A stretch of DNA of 64,000 nt from Bacillota bacterium (GCA_023407575.1 JAEYLX010000032.1:434001-498000); one strand, 5' to 3'; shown: positions 16,445 to 25,392, counted from the stretch's first letter. Notes: a model not told the origin generated them from the letters alone. Numbers and translations are program-made.

Positions 16445-17716
16445 ATGTACAAACACACTAATTACTTTAAAATATATGGTAGAATAATGCAATTTAATAA
16501 AAATAAAAAAGAACCATTTCATAGGTGGTACCCTTTTGTTGAGGGGTATTCTAGAGAATTTATTCAATCAATTATTAATGAAATGGGTAGGACTAACTTG
16601 GTGTGTTTGGAACCTTTCTCTGGAAGTGGAACAACTGCTTTGGAATTACAAAATTATGGAATACCTTGCTTTGCTTTTGAAGTTAATCCGCTGATGTATC
16701 TCATAACAAGGGTAAAATTAGAAAAAGGTTATGATATTAATAAATTTAATTATTGGCACAATTATATTTTAAAAAAACGAACAAGTATAAATGCAGAGTT
16801 AGTGACAGAGTTTACTACACTATATCAAGGCGAAGGCAAGGAAAAATGGAACTATAATACGAATGTTGGTATTGCTGTTGAAAAATTGAGACTGTCAATA
16901 GAATCCATTTCAGAAGACATATATAAGGAATTATTTAAAGTTGCGCTTGCTGCAATTTTGCTAGATGTAAGTAATTTATATAGAAATGGAAAATGTTTGT
17001 CATATAAAAAGAAGTGGCAAGAAAGAATAATAGGACAAGAAGATGTTTTTGCTAGATATGATAATAAGGTAATTAATGAACTAAAATATGATATAGAAAA
17101 TTTGATTAATCAATCAAAACAATTCAATAAAGGGCGGTTGTTTAATGAGGATTCAAGGTCAGGAATTACAAATAAAATAGAAGATAATTCTATTGATTTA
17201 GTTATTACCTCTCCGCCATATTTGAATTCAAGAGATTATACAGATACATATATGCTAGAATTAAAAACACTTGGTTTTACCAAAAATAGTAATGAAATTA
17301 AAGAATTGAGAGGAAAAACTCTTAGATCACATGTTCAGATTAAATGGAAAGATAAAACAAGTATTAACAACAAAATATTGCAGGATACATTAGAGCAGTT
17401 GGTGGATGCGTCAAAAAATATTGAAAAATGGAACGATTCTATTATTGATATGATAAGATTATATTTTGTAGATATACAAAATATATTTAATGTTATTTAC
17501 AAAAAGATGAAATATAATGGAAGGATTTATTTTAATGTATCAAATTCAGCTTATTTTAATGTACTAATTAATACATTAGATATATGCGCTTCTATAGCTG
17601 AAGATGAAGGTTTTAAAGTAGTGGAAATTCGAGATGCACGAAAACTCAAAACAAGCCCTCAGCAGAAAGAAAAGATAGGAAAACTATTAGAAGGAGTGAT
17701 AGTTTTGGAAAAATAA
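16445..17716 (+). CDS. DNA methyltransferase (TSPPY-type, amino-group)
   Basis: A 423-residue SAM-dependent DNA methylase. The SAM-binding motif is CLEPFSGSGTTALEL (residues 54-68) and the catalytic motif is LVITSPPYLN (near residue 254); TSPPY is typical of N4-cytosine and some N6-adenine enzymes. The order SAM-binding, long spacer, catalytic is alpha-like. It would mark host DNA. The next three genes start 18 nt downstream and are tightly packed, which makes it the likely self-protection subunit of a restriction-like system. The start codon is uncertain, since an internal Met at residue 15 also exists. Confidence 0.9.
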   Translation: MYKHTNYFKIYGRIMQFNKNKKEPFHRWYPFVEGYSREFIQSIINEMGRTNLVCLEPFSGSGTTALELQNYGIPCFAFEVNPLMYLITRVKLEKGYDINKFNYWHNYILKKRTSINAELVTEFTTLYQGEGKEKWNYNTNVGIAVEKLRLSIESISEDIYKELFKVALAAILLDVSNLYRNGKCLSYKKKWQERIIGQEDVFARYDNKVINELKYDIENLINQSKQFNKGRLFNEDSRSGITNKIEDNSIDLVITSPPYLNSRDYTDTYMLELKTLGFTKNSNEIKELRGKTLRSHVQIKWKDKTSINNKILQDTLEQLVDASKNIEKWNDSIIDMIRLYFVDIQNIFNVIYKKMKYNGRIYFNVSNSAYFNVLINTLDICASIAEDEGFKVVEIRDARKLKTSPQQKEKIGKLLEGVIVLEK

Positions 17717-17734
17717 ACTTATAGGAGTGAAATC

Positions 17735-19633
17735 ATGGAAATTAATTATTGCCTGCCAAAAATAAAGGAATTGCATATATATAATTACGATTTATATAAA
17801 TGTCCTATAGACATAGTATTTTCTTCAAAATTAAACTTAGTATTTGGGACAAACGGTCTGGGAAAAACGACATTGCTAAACATATTGCAATATTCAATAA
17901 TTGGACCTTATACCGGGCAAGTAAAGTCTCGGAATTGGAAAGAACAACAGAAGTTGCGGAGACCAATGTATGATAAAAATTATTTTAGAAATAGAATGAA
18001 TAATAAGGATGAATATGCAGAAGTGAAAGTTGTTTATACCTTGGGCGATGACTTGTATGAAGTGTGGCACAGTTTGTATGAATATCGGTTAAAAAAATTG
18101 TATATAAATCAGAGTGAAATTTATGGTGACGATACAAATTATGAAACTTATGAGAAAAAATATTTTGGGCAGACGGGGGAAAACTTAAGTGGTTATTTAA
18201 TTGATGAATATCATAGAAATATAGAAAAATCCTCGAATTTCCCAGATATAAATTCATATATATTAATGATTACAGAAATGATGTTTTTTACAGAGTCAAG
18301 AGATTTTGCTTTTTGGAAACAGGATTTGTGTAAATCTATATTGAGTAAATTTATGCCAAAAGGTAAATATTTTGAGTATGACGAGATTCAAAAACTGGTA
18401 AAAAAATATGATAGTCAAGCAAGATTAAAATCATACAAAATGTCAATGATAAAGGATTTTTTAGGAGAAGATTTTTCCGAAAAAGTGGATGAAAATTTAC
18501 AGTATTCGTTAGAAGATCTGCAAAAAGTAAATTTACAAGTCGATTTGGTTCGAGGAAGAGTTGAAAAAATTGAAAAAGATTTAAACACTAATGAGAAAGA
18601 AAAAACGCAGAATAGAATAGAAAGTGAGCATGTAAATAAAAATCTTTTGAACATAGAAAAGAAATGGTATGAAAATATTTTTCCAGATTCATATCAAGGA
18701 ATGTTTAATCGTTATGTACCGAGCATACTATCAGGTAAGTGTCCTTTCTGCGGAACAGAACATTTAGATGTAAAAATAGATGTTGAAACATGTTTTTACT
18801 GCAAAAAAACTGTTAAAACAAAGGAAAAGAAAGATTTGAGTATCCTTGAGATTGAAAAGAAAAATTTAGAATTTGAAAGAAAGAGGTTGCAGAATAATTT
18901 TGAATTACTCAAAAAGGATAATACAAATATTAGAAAAAATTTAAGAGAAGAAGAAACAGAATTACATGCTTTGATTGAAAATCAACAAAAAATTAAAAAA
19001 AGTATGGATATAAAAAGCAATGATAATATTGCCAAATATCAAAAATTGGAATTTGAAAAGCAAGAGTTTACAAATTTATATTTGGAAGCAAAAGAAAAAG
19101 AGCAAGCACTGGCTTTGGAAATAGATGAACGTATAAAAGATGTTTTTCAAGAATATAGTAAAACATTTAAGAAGTATGCATATTCATTTTTGGGAAATGA
19201 TAAAAGCATAGAGTTACAATTAGTTGGAAATGCAGATGATTCTTTTTTTAAATTTTATTTAAATGGAGCTTTAAGAGAATCAGAGGATTCATTATCTGAA
19301 TCACAACGAATATTTGTTGATATGGCATATAGACTTGCAACATTAGAATTTTTTCATAAAGATTCATACTTTTTGAGCGAAACGCCAGATAGTACACTAG
19401 ACTTTTTGTTTGAGGAAAATGCTGTTAAGACTTTTGCTTATTTTATTGATTCCGGCAATACTTTATTTATGTCAGCAAATGCTAGAAATAGTAAATTGAC
19501 TAATAAATTAGTTGAAAAATATTACAATGACTATAAACTTGTAAATTTACTAGAAATATCCAACTTAGCTGGTCAGCGAATGCAAGAAGTAAAGCAGTTA
19601 GAAATATATGATTTTTTGGAGGAGCCAAAATGA
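17735..19633 (+). CDS. SMC/Rad50-like ABC ATPase with zinc hook
   Basis: A 632-residue protein. The N-terminal Walker A is GTNGLGKTT (residues 38-46). Long coiled coils (about 230-330 and 360-460) flank a double CxxC: C336, C339, C353 and C356 in CPFCG and CFYCKK, a zinc-hook-like apex. The ABC signature is LSESQ near residue 520 and the Walker B region is YFLSETPDSTLD near 545. The usual Walker B Asp appears to be Ser, while the catalytic Glu is kept. The fold matches SMC-like ATPases of ABC three-component and Lamassu-type defence systems. It overlaps the next gene by 4 nt. Confidence 0.88.
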   Translation: MEINYCLPKIKELHIYNYDLYKCPIDIVFSSKLNLVFGTNGLGKTTLLNILQYSIIGPYTGQVKSRNWKEQQKLRRPMYDKNYFRNRMNNKDEYAEVKVVYTLGDDLYEVWHSLYEYRLKKLYINQSEIYGDDTNYETYEKKYFGQTGENLSGYLIDEYHRNIEKSSNFPDINSYILMITEMMFFTESRDFAFWKQDLCKSILSKFMPKGKYFEYDEIQKLVKKYDSQARLKSYKMSMIKDFLGEDFSEKVDENLQYSLEDLQKVNLQVDLVRGRVEKIEKDLNTNEKEKTQNRIESEHVNKNLLNIEKKWYENIFPDSYQGMFNRYVPSILSGKCPFCGTEHLDVKIDVETCFYCKKTVKTKEKKDLSILEIEKKNLEFERKRLQNNFELLKKDNTNIRKNLREEETELHALIENQQKIKKSMDIKSNDNIAKYQKLEFEKQEFTNLYLEAKEKEQALALEIDERIKDVFQEYSKTFKKYAYSFLGNDKSIELQLVGNADDSFFKFYLNGALRESEDSLSESQRIFVDMAYRLATLEFFHKDSYFLSETPDSTLDFLFEENAVKTFAYFIDSGNTLFMSANARNSKLTNKLVEKYYNDYKLVNLLEISNLAGQRMQEVKQLEIYDFLEEPK

Positions 19634-20226
19634 TAGAAAAATTGGAGTATTATATTTGTCTTTTTTTATATGCACTAAAAGAAAAAGAATGTATATCAAA
19701 AAATACACTTTTTAGATATGTTTATATATTTGACGTTGTAAATGATTATTTGGGAAATTTTGAAAAAATAAATGACGAAATCATACTTGATAAGGATATG
19801 GGTTTAGGAAATGTTGTAGAACTGACAGAAGCTTTAAATGAAATTAATAGAAGAAATTATATTACCATTAATGGGGCTGTAGTTTCAGTCGAAAACGAAT
19901 TGATTCTTTATATTGATAATATTTTTCAATCCGAAAAGGTACAAAACGATTTAAATAAAATTATGTACTTTGTTGGAATTGTATCTTCTTATAATGAAGA
20001 TGTTATATTATCTGCTTTCTTCAATGATCCAAATGTAGAGAACGCAATAACAAGAGGGAAAAAAGACATTGAATTATATGACAATAAGCTAAAGAAATTA
20101 TTAGAAGAATTTGAAAAAATAGCTAATGAAAATAAAGTTGGTAAGCTCGATAAATATGATGTATTTTCTAGCTGGTTAGATTATGTATTTGAAGAATACC
20201 TACAGGAGAAGAATTCTTATGAATAA
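19630..20226 (+). CDS. Middle component of an ABC three-component-like system
   Basis: A 198-residue helical protein. The N-terminus resembles a winged helix (CLFLYALKEKECISKNTLFR) and the C-terminus is helical and charged. There is no catalytic motif. The position between an SMC-like ATPase and a nuclease, with 4- and 8-nt overlaps, is the pattern of middle components (LmuC-like) that bridge ATPase and effector. The family assignment rests on context and general shape. Confidence 0.7.
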   Translation: MIEKLEYYICLFLYALKEKECISKNTLFRYVYIFDVVNDYLGNFEKINDEIILDKDMGLGNVVELTEALNEINRRNYITINGAVVSVENELILYIDNIFQSEKVQNDLNKIMYFVGIVSSYNEDVILSAFFNDPNVENAITRGKKDIELYDNKLKKLLEEFEKIANENKVGKLDKYDVFSSWLDYVFEEYLQEKNSYE

Positions 20227-21205
20227 AGATTTATTTCTTGCTAAAGCAAGTGAAACAAATTGCTTTATAAGTGAAAGTAAAATATTGTCACAGCTTGCTA
20301 GTTTAGGAAAAGCGGTTATAATTAGTATGGACAAGTTGGAAAATTTTAATTTATATTTCTTGCAAATAAAAGAAGAAATTGAGAAGTTGAAAAGAGCACA
20401 GTTATATCATATTGTAATTAAAAATAATGGGCAATGTGATATTCAGGAATGGGGTAGTAGGAATGTAAGTGAATCAACTATAATTAACATAGTTGTTAAT
20501 AAATTTAAAGATTACAATGGATATTGTTTTGTGGTAGATGAGGGTATGCAATATTTATTTGTTAATGGTAAAATTGATGACAGGGTTAAAGCTTGTTTGC
20601 TAAAAACAAAATCAATGCAAGAAAAACTTGAAATTTTAAAGCCGGTCTCCAAAATTAAAGAAGTATTTGCACATTTTATTATAGAATGTGGCTATAACAA
20701 CGATTATTATAATAGGTGTTTTGATAATTTATCGGGCAAAGTCAAAAAAGAGATTAAAGAACAAGAACTCAGAAACCTATTATTACATTACCTATCTTGG
20801 AATATGCGTGGGGAAGTGAGTGTGGAATTCTGCACTGATTATGTAAATGATGAGGAATCGGTGGATATTTATATTAATGATGGAAGACAAAGAGCGATAA
20901 TAGAAGTAAAATTTGCTCTTCCTAAGAAATACTATGCTGGTTCTACAAACTATAGTATTACAAAAAGAATTGGTGATGGAATAAAGCAGCTAGATAAATA
21001 TGCAATGCATCTATCTAAAGATGCTCGATTAGTCGATTATGGATATGTTTATATGTTTTACATAAGTGATTTGAAAAAAGAGACTTTAAAAGCACGTATT
21101 GATCAGAAAGTTAATGAAATATTATCCGAAGTTTCAAATGAGTTACATTCAATCTTCGAAGGGGTTGAAGTCAATGATATGAAATGTTGGGGAAATGCCT
21201 CTTAA
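20219..21205 (+). CDS. PD-(D/E)XK nuclease, probable effector
   Basis: ATG 20219 (MNKDLFLAKASETN) follows a CAGGAG site and overlaps the preceding gene by 8 nt, giving 328 residues. The C-terminal half holds a PD-(D/E)XK core: an early Glu in GEVSVEFCTD, Asp in ESVDIYIND, then IIEVKF, followed by KQLDKY, the QxxxY motif of RecB/Mrr-like nucleases. The N-terminal half is unfamiliar and may be the sensing or ATPase-binding part. It is the last gene of the methylase-ATPase-middle-nuclease block and probably cuts foreign or host DNA when the ATPase is triggered. Confidence 0.82.
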   Translation: MNKDLFLAKASETNCFISESKILSQLASLGKAVIISMDKLENFNLYFLQIKEEIEKLKRAQLYHIVIKNNGQCDIQEWGSRNVSESTIINIVVNKFKDYNGYCFVVDEGMQYLFVNGKIDDRVKACLLKTKSMQEKLEILKPVSKIKEVFAHFIIECGYNNDYYNRCFDNLSGKVKKEIKEQELRNLLLHYLSWNMRGEVSVEFCTDYVNDEESVDIYINDGRQRAIIEVKFALPKKYYAGSTNYSITKRIGDGIKQLDKYAMHLSKDARLVDYGYVYMFYISDLKKETLKARIDQKVNEILSEVSNELHSIFEGVEVNDMKCWGNAS

Positions 21206-21606
21206 ATACATATTATAAACATATTAATTCTTTACGCAACATTAAGAAGGTTATCTATAAAATATTTGTGGCAGCACTTTGGCAACAAAAAATCAGTAAG
21301 TCAAAATAAACTATGTAATTAAAATAAAACACCAGCATTAAAAGTACGAAAACAAAACATAAATGTTTAGTTTTGCCGAGTTTGAGTGGCATGAAGCAAC
21401 GATACAACCTAGTAAAATCAAGTGTAATAGTGTTATTATTTTGCTTTAGCTATAGCTATATTTAAATGCTTTCTTGCTACAACTATAAACTAAAATAATC
21501 CAAAAAACTGTAGCATTATCAAGACTTGTACGGTATAATATTGTATAAGTTAATAAAACAAGATTGCTTATTTGTATAAGTGCAAATAACATAAAGTTAG
21601 GGAAAT
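21206..21606. other. Intergenic gap with island-flanking repeat
   Basis: No gene is supported. The right copy of the 44-bp repeat (21378-21421) lies here. A possible -10 TATAAT at 21535-21540 may belong to the Fic gene, but I see no clear -35. Confidence 0.4.
21378..21421 (+). repeat. Island-flanking direct repeat, right copy
   Basis: 36 of 44 positions match 8063-8106 in the same orientation. Here the downstream arm is degenerate (GTGTAATAGTGTTATT), so the terminator stem of the left copy is not preserved. Confidence 0.5.
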
Positions 21607-22608
21607 ATGAACGAAAAAGGTTATATTCCACCATATACAATAACAGATAAGACAGTTAATTTAATTTCTGTTATTACTGAAATAATAACCAAAATAACGT
21701 TAAATGACAATATGAGCAACAACCCAAGACTTCGATGGGATAATCGTATTCGCACAATTCATGCTTCTTTAGCAATTGAGAATAATTCCTTATCTCTAGA
21801 TCAGGTGACAGATATTATCAATGGAATAAGAATTCTTGGGTCACCAGATGAGATATGCGAGGTAAGGAATGCTTTTGAAGCATACAATAAGCTGTTAGAG
21901 CTTAATCCGTATTCCATTAAGGATATGTTGCTAGCTCATAAAGTTCTAATGAATGAATTAACGAAAGAGGTAGGAACATTTCGAAGTGGTGGTGTAGGTG
22001 TATTTGCGGGAGACCAGTTGGTTCATATGGCACCATCTGCAAATCAGGTTCCTCATCTGATAAAAGAATTAGTAGATTGGGCAAAAAAAGCAGAAGTACA
22101 TCCACTGATAAAAAGTTGTGTATTTCATTATGAATTTGAATTTATTCACCCATTTGCAGACGGCAATGGAAGAATGGGACGAATGTGGCAGACACTATTG
22201 CTATATAATTGGAAATCTCTATTTGGCTGGCTTCCAATAGAAACATTAATTAGAGAGAGGCAAGATGAATATTACAAAGTGCTTGGTAAATGTGATCAAA
22301 GTGCTGATTCTGGAAAATTTGTGGAGTTTTTATTAAAAGCCATTTATGACACCTTATGTGAAATTTCTGATAGCGAACAAGTCGTAGAACAAGTATCCGA
22401 ACAAGTTGAAAAGTTATTAGTGGTTATTGGGGGTAAAGAATATTCAACTAAGGAGCTTATGGAATTATTGGGATTAAAACATCGACCAACATTTAGAGAT
22501 AACTATTTGTTGCCAGCTATAGAACGTGGATATATTATAATGACGATACCTGATAAGCCTAATAGTAGTAAGCAGAAATATAAAAAGGTGAAGAATATTA
22601 TTAAATAG
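21607..22608 (+). CDS. Fic-domain protein
   Basis: A 333-residue Fic/DOC enzyme, expected to transfer AMP or another nucleotide moiety to a protein target. The Fic core HPFADGNGRMGR is intact (His, Asp and Arg present). The N-terminal SLAIEN in HASLAIENNSLS fits the (S/T)xxxE(G/N) inhibitory helix, so it is a self-inhibited class II form. A repeat-like VEQVSEQVEKL helix and a winged-helix C-terminus (YSTKELMELLGLKHRPTFRD) follow, as is usual for this family. It stands alone beyond the right island repeat, with a weak AGGGA ribosome site. Confidence 0.92.
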   Translation: MNEKGYIPPYTITDKTVNLISVITEIITKITLNDNMSNNPRLRWDNRIRTIHASLAIENNSLSLDQVTDIINGIRILGSPDEICEVRNAFEAYNKLLELNPYSIKDMLLAHKVLMNELTKEVGTFRSGGVGVFAGDQLVHMAPSANQVPHLIKELVDWAKKAEVHPLIKSCVFHYEFEFIHPFADGNGRMGRMWQTLLLYNWKSLFGWLPIETLIRERQDEYYKVLGKCDQSADSGKFVEFLLKAIYDTLCEISDSEQVVEQVSEQVEKLLVVIGGKEYSTKELMELLGLKHRPTFRDNYLLPAIERGYIIMTIPDKPNSSKQKYKKVKNIIK

Positions 22609-22680
22609 ATGCAAAATCTTTTCCAAGTTCAGATTTTATTAAGCTTAGTTGTCTTAGGTGCTTCTCCAATATAATCTAAA

Positions 22681-22724
22681 AAGAAAATAACCTATCCAAT
22701 TTCCAAAGGACAGGTTATTTTCTT
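22681..22724. terminator. Bidirectional terminator between fic and a convergent gene
   Basis: AAGAAAATAACCTATCC pairs with GGACAGGTTATTTTCTT (16 of 17) across a 10-nt loop, with A- and T-rich sides on both strands. It serves the convergent genes on each side. Confidence 0.8.
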
Positions 22725-22729
22725 TTCAA

Positions 22730-23248
22730 TTACTTCGGTGTAATTCCATCAACTTTCCAATGTCCATCTTCTTGAACCAATGAAATACTTCCCTTGAAAG
22801 TAAATAATTTTGAAGTATCTTTTTCTGCTTGAACCTGTATAGTAAAATCAAAGCGTTTACCTCCTGCAACCGCATCTTCAGGCTCTAATTCAATAGACGA
22901 AACTTTGAGGTCAGAGTTTTCCTCATAGGCAATTTTTGATGCTGTTAAAGCGACTCGACTAGAAAGAAAACTAGTATAACCGTTATCTGTTACTTGCTCC
23001 CCGTACTTCTTCTGAAGATAATCAAAAAGCATTTCATTATTTTCCGAGCTCTGTGAAAGAGCATTTGTTAGGTTTTCATAATCTTGTATAGTAGCACCAT
23101 ATGTTTTTGTAAGAACCAACTTAGCAACAGTTTCGTGTTCATTAGCTTTCGATTTTTGTAAAAATATTAATAATACAAGGGTTATTGATATAACGATTAT
23201 GAATGTCACTAAAATAATTACTATGTAAAATAATCTTGATTTTTTCAT
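22730..23248 (-). CDS. Membrane-anchored extracytoplasmic protein, unknown
   Basis: ATG 23248 (MKKSRLFYIVIILVTFIIVI) is chosen because the upstream frame start at 23263 overlaps GGAGGAG. It has 172 residues: one N-terminal membrane helix (about 6-30), then a soluble domain that ends FKGSISLVQEDGHWKVDGIT. That ending is typical of small NTF2/SnoaL-like extracellular domains where the last strand holds W-x-V-D. No catalytic motif. It is monocistronic, convergent with fic and divergent from the sulfur cluster. Confidence 0.75.
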   Translation of the reverse strand: MKKSRLFYIVIILVTFIIVISITLVLLIFLQKSKANEHETVAKLVLTKTYGATIQDYENLTNALSQSSENNEMLFDYLQKKYGEQVTDNGYTSFLSSRVALTASKIAYEENSDLKVSSIELEPEDAVAGGKRFDFTIQVQAEKDTSKLFTFKGSISLVQEDGHWKVDGITPK

Positions 23249-23499
23249 TTCTTTCTCCTCCATATGAATTATTCCCTAATTGTACCCTTATCAGAAATTA
23301 AAATAATCGTATTAATATGAAAAAAGTATTTGTAATTATCCATATGTATTTATAAAGTACGATAGTAAATATATGTATATCATAGCTTGATATGTAAAAT
23401 ATTACAATGGTAAAAGTATTAAAAGTCTATTAGAAAACAAGCCTTCATTAAATACATAGTATAAATATATGTAAAATATAATTATTTACAAAAACCTAC

Positions 23500-23528
23500 T
23501 TGACAGGAAATGGTAAGCGTGATATAAT
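23500..23528 (+). promoter_or_regulatory. Promoter of the sulfur/nitrogenase-like operon
   Basis: TTGACA (23500-23505), a 17-bp spacer and TATAAT (23523-23528): both hexamers match consensus exactly. The start near 23535 gives a long leader that encodes the Cys-rich peptide and the terminator. Confidence 0.85.
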
Positions 23529-23582
23529 CTTTAACATACTAAACATATATGAAATATAGAGTTTGACTTTGGAGGGTATGTA

Positions 23583-23690
23583 ATGACTAGCAAAACAATC
23601 CGCAGTGCATCAGAGCTAATGTCCTGTAGCGCATCTACCATGTGTATGATGTGTTGTTTTTGTTGTCATTCTATTCACATACCTACCTAA
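23583..23690 (+). CDS. Cys/Met-rich leader peptide
   Basis: A 35-codon frame behind GGAGGGTATGTA. After MTSKTIRSASEL it reads MSCSASTMCMMCCFCCHS and ends IHIPT. It has six Cys (15, 21, 24, 25, 27, 28) and five Met. A terminator follows 29 nt after its stop. This is the classic arrangement of transcription attenuation by ribosome stalling, here at Cys (or Met) codons, fitting the downstream transporter and sulfhydrylase genes. The frame and ribosome site are seen; the regulatory role is inferred. A metal-binding micropeptide is the alternative. Confidence 0.7.
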   Translation: MTSKTIRSASELMSCSASTMCMMCCFCCHSIHIPT

Positions 23691-23719
23691 GTTGAATTTT
23701 AACGTTTGCACGAGATAAG

Positions 23720-23758
23720 GCGTGGTTCGGAGAAATTCGGAACCACGCTTTTTCTTTT
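23720..23758 (+). terminator. Attenuator terminator in the sulfur-operon leader
   Basis: GCGTGGTTC (23720-23728) pairs perfectly with GAACCACGC (23740-23748) and is followed by TTTTTCTTTTT. It lies between the leader peptide and the first transporter gene, so the whole operon must be read through it. Confidence 0.85.
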
Positions 23759-23875
23759 TCCTGGATTTCAGACTTAACTTTCTTTCCGAAACAGCTTTAG
23801 GTATTTATACGATAGATACAGGTCTGGAGTTTCATGATTATCTAAAATTAAGTGACAAAAAAGGAGGATATGGCA

Positions 23876-24685
23876 ATGAGTGAATTTCAAGCTGTTACTG
23901 ACACACCCTATATTAAGATTCTGGAGCTTACGAAATCCTTTACCGTTAGGCAAGAGAGTTTGGAAGTTCTTAAGGGGATTTCGCTGTCCATATCAAAAGG
24001 TGACATTTATGGAATTATCGGACTGTCAGGTGCGGGTAAATCTACACTTGCGAGATGTATTAATAGACTTGAAACGCCAGACTCTGGTCGAATTATTATA
24101 GATGGTATTGACCTGACAGCCCTTACGGAACGGGAGCTTCGGATACAACGGCAGCGAATCGGTATGATTTTTCAGACCTTTAACCTATTCGATGCAAAGA
24201 CTGTTTATGATAACATCGCCTATCCACTTGCAATCCGTGGTGTAAAAAAGGCAGAGCGTGACAAACGGGTCAAGGAGATTGCGGAGGTTGTGGGTTTACA
24301 GGAGAAGTTATCCGCTTATCCGGGAGGACTTTCCGGCGGACAGAAACAGCGAGTGGGGATTGCCAGAGCACTGGCGAATAACCCAGATGTACTGATAAGT
24401 GATGAGGCAACAAGCGCTCTTGATCCACAGACCACATTCAGTATCCTGGAGTTGCTGCGTGACATCAATAAAACGTTTGGTTTGACGATATTGTTAATTA
24501 CTCATGAACTGGATGTTCTTAGATATACCACCAACAATATGGCGGTATTGGAAGACGGAATTATAAGCGAAAAAGGGCGAACGAAAGATATTTTCGCTAA
24601 CCCTAACAGTACGACTGGAAAGATATTTTTGAAGGTATATTCCGAATTGCAGGATGGCTATGTTGAGGGAGGTACTAGTATATGA
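23876..24685 (+). CDS. MetN-type ABC transporter ATPase
   Basis: A 269-residue ATPase of the methionine/sulfur-compound importer family. Walker A is GLSGAGKST (49-57), the Q-loop lies in MIFQTFNLF, the signature is LSGGQKQR and Walker B is VLISDEATSALD. ATG 23876 (MSEFQAV) has AGGAGG 8 nt upstream; the GTG at 23852 is upstream of that site. It lacks the C-terminal NIL/ACT-like regulatory domain that makes canonical MetN about 340 residues, so transinhibition by substrate may be absent. It overlaps the permease gene by 4 nt. Confidence 0.9.
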   Translation: MSEFQAVTDTPYIKILELTKSFTVRQESLEVLKGISLSISKGDIYGIIGLSGAGKSTLARCINRLETPDSGRIIIDGIDLTALTERELRIQRQRIGMIFQTFNLFDAKTVYDNIAYPLAIRGVKKAERDKRVKEIAEVVGLQEKLSAYPGGLSGGQKQRVGIARALANNPDVLISDEATSALDPQTTFSILELLRDINKTFGLTILLITHELDVLRYTTNNMAVLEDGIISEKGRTKDIFANPNSTTGKIFLKVYSELQDGYVEGGTSI

Positions 24686-25392
24686 GTTTATTGAACACCC
24701 CATTCTGGGAGGTGGTCAAAGCTTCCTTTGATCCGAAGGTTTGGAAAGAAATCTGGCCTGCTACGTTGGAAACTCTTTATATGACCCTCATTGCCTCTCT
24801 GGTTACGTTATTTTTTGGACTGTTTCTGGGTATTATATTAACTTTTACTGACAAAGAGGGTTTACGTCCGGTCGTTCCATTTAATGCGACATTGGGTGGG
24901 ATTATCAACTGCCTTCGGTCGTTACCGCAAATGATAATGATTATACTTATGATACCAGTCGCACGTTTGGTATTTGGTCGCTCCTATGGTATTAATTCTT
25001 GTATCCTTGCTCTTGCAGCTTCTTGTATTCCAATGTATGCCCGTATCGTTCAAAGCAGTTTGCTGGAAATAGCCAAAGGGAAGATTGAAGCAGCGAAATC
25101 AGTGGGTTCTACCAATTTTCAAATAATCATACATATACTTTTGCCGGAGACACTCCCTTCTCTAATACGAGGATTTACAGTCGCAGTGATTGCAATTATT
25201 TCTATGACAGCGCTTGCTGGAAGTTTTGGAGCAGGTGGAATCGGTGACATTGCAGTAAGGTTTGGATTTCAAAGGTTTCAGCATGATACTCTGTTTGCCT
25301 GTGTATACATACTAATCATCATAGTACAGCTTATCCAATTAGCCGGAGACTTCATTTCTAAACTGATATTAAAGAAGAGACATTTAATTTAA
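24682..25392 (+). CDS. MetI-type ABC permease
   Basis: A 236-residue membrane protein with five to six predicted helices and the EAA-type coupling loop (IAKGKIEAAKSVGSTNFQII). Sequence near ALAGSFGAGGIGDIAVRFGF is typical of MetI. It pairs with the upstream ATPase. The MetQ-like half of the lipoprotein at 30275 is its likely binding protein. GGAGG lies 9 nt before ATG 24682. Confidence 0.9.
   Translation: MSLLNTPFWEVVKASFDPKVWKEIWPATLETLYMTLIASLVTLFFGLFLGIILTFTDKEGLRPVVPFNATLGGIINCLRSLPQMIMIILMIPVARLVFGRSYGINSCILALAASCIPMYARIVQSSLLEIAKGKIEAAKSVGSTNFQIIIHILLPETLPSLIRGFTVAVIAIISMTALAGSFGAGGIGDIAVRFGFQRFQHDTLFACVYILIIIVQLIQLAGDFISKLILKKRHLI

Noticed and set aside
23264..23499. Possible CRISPR or tandem repeats in the A+T-rich spacer with TATATG motifs
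   Set aside because: The short TATATG and AAATAT runs are irregular and too short, with no regular spacer length.
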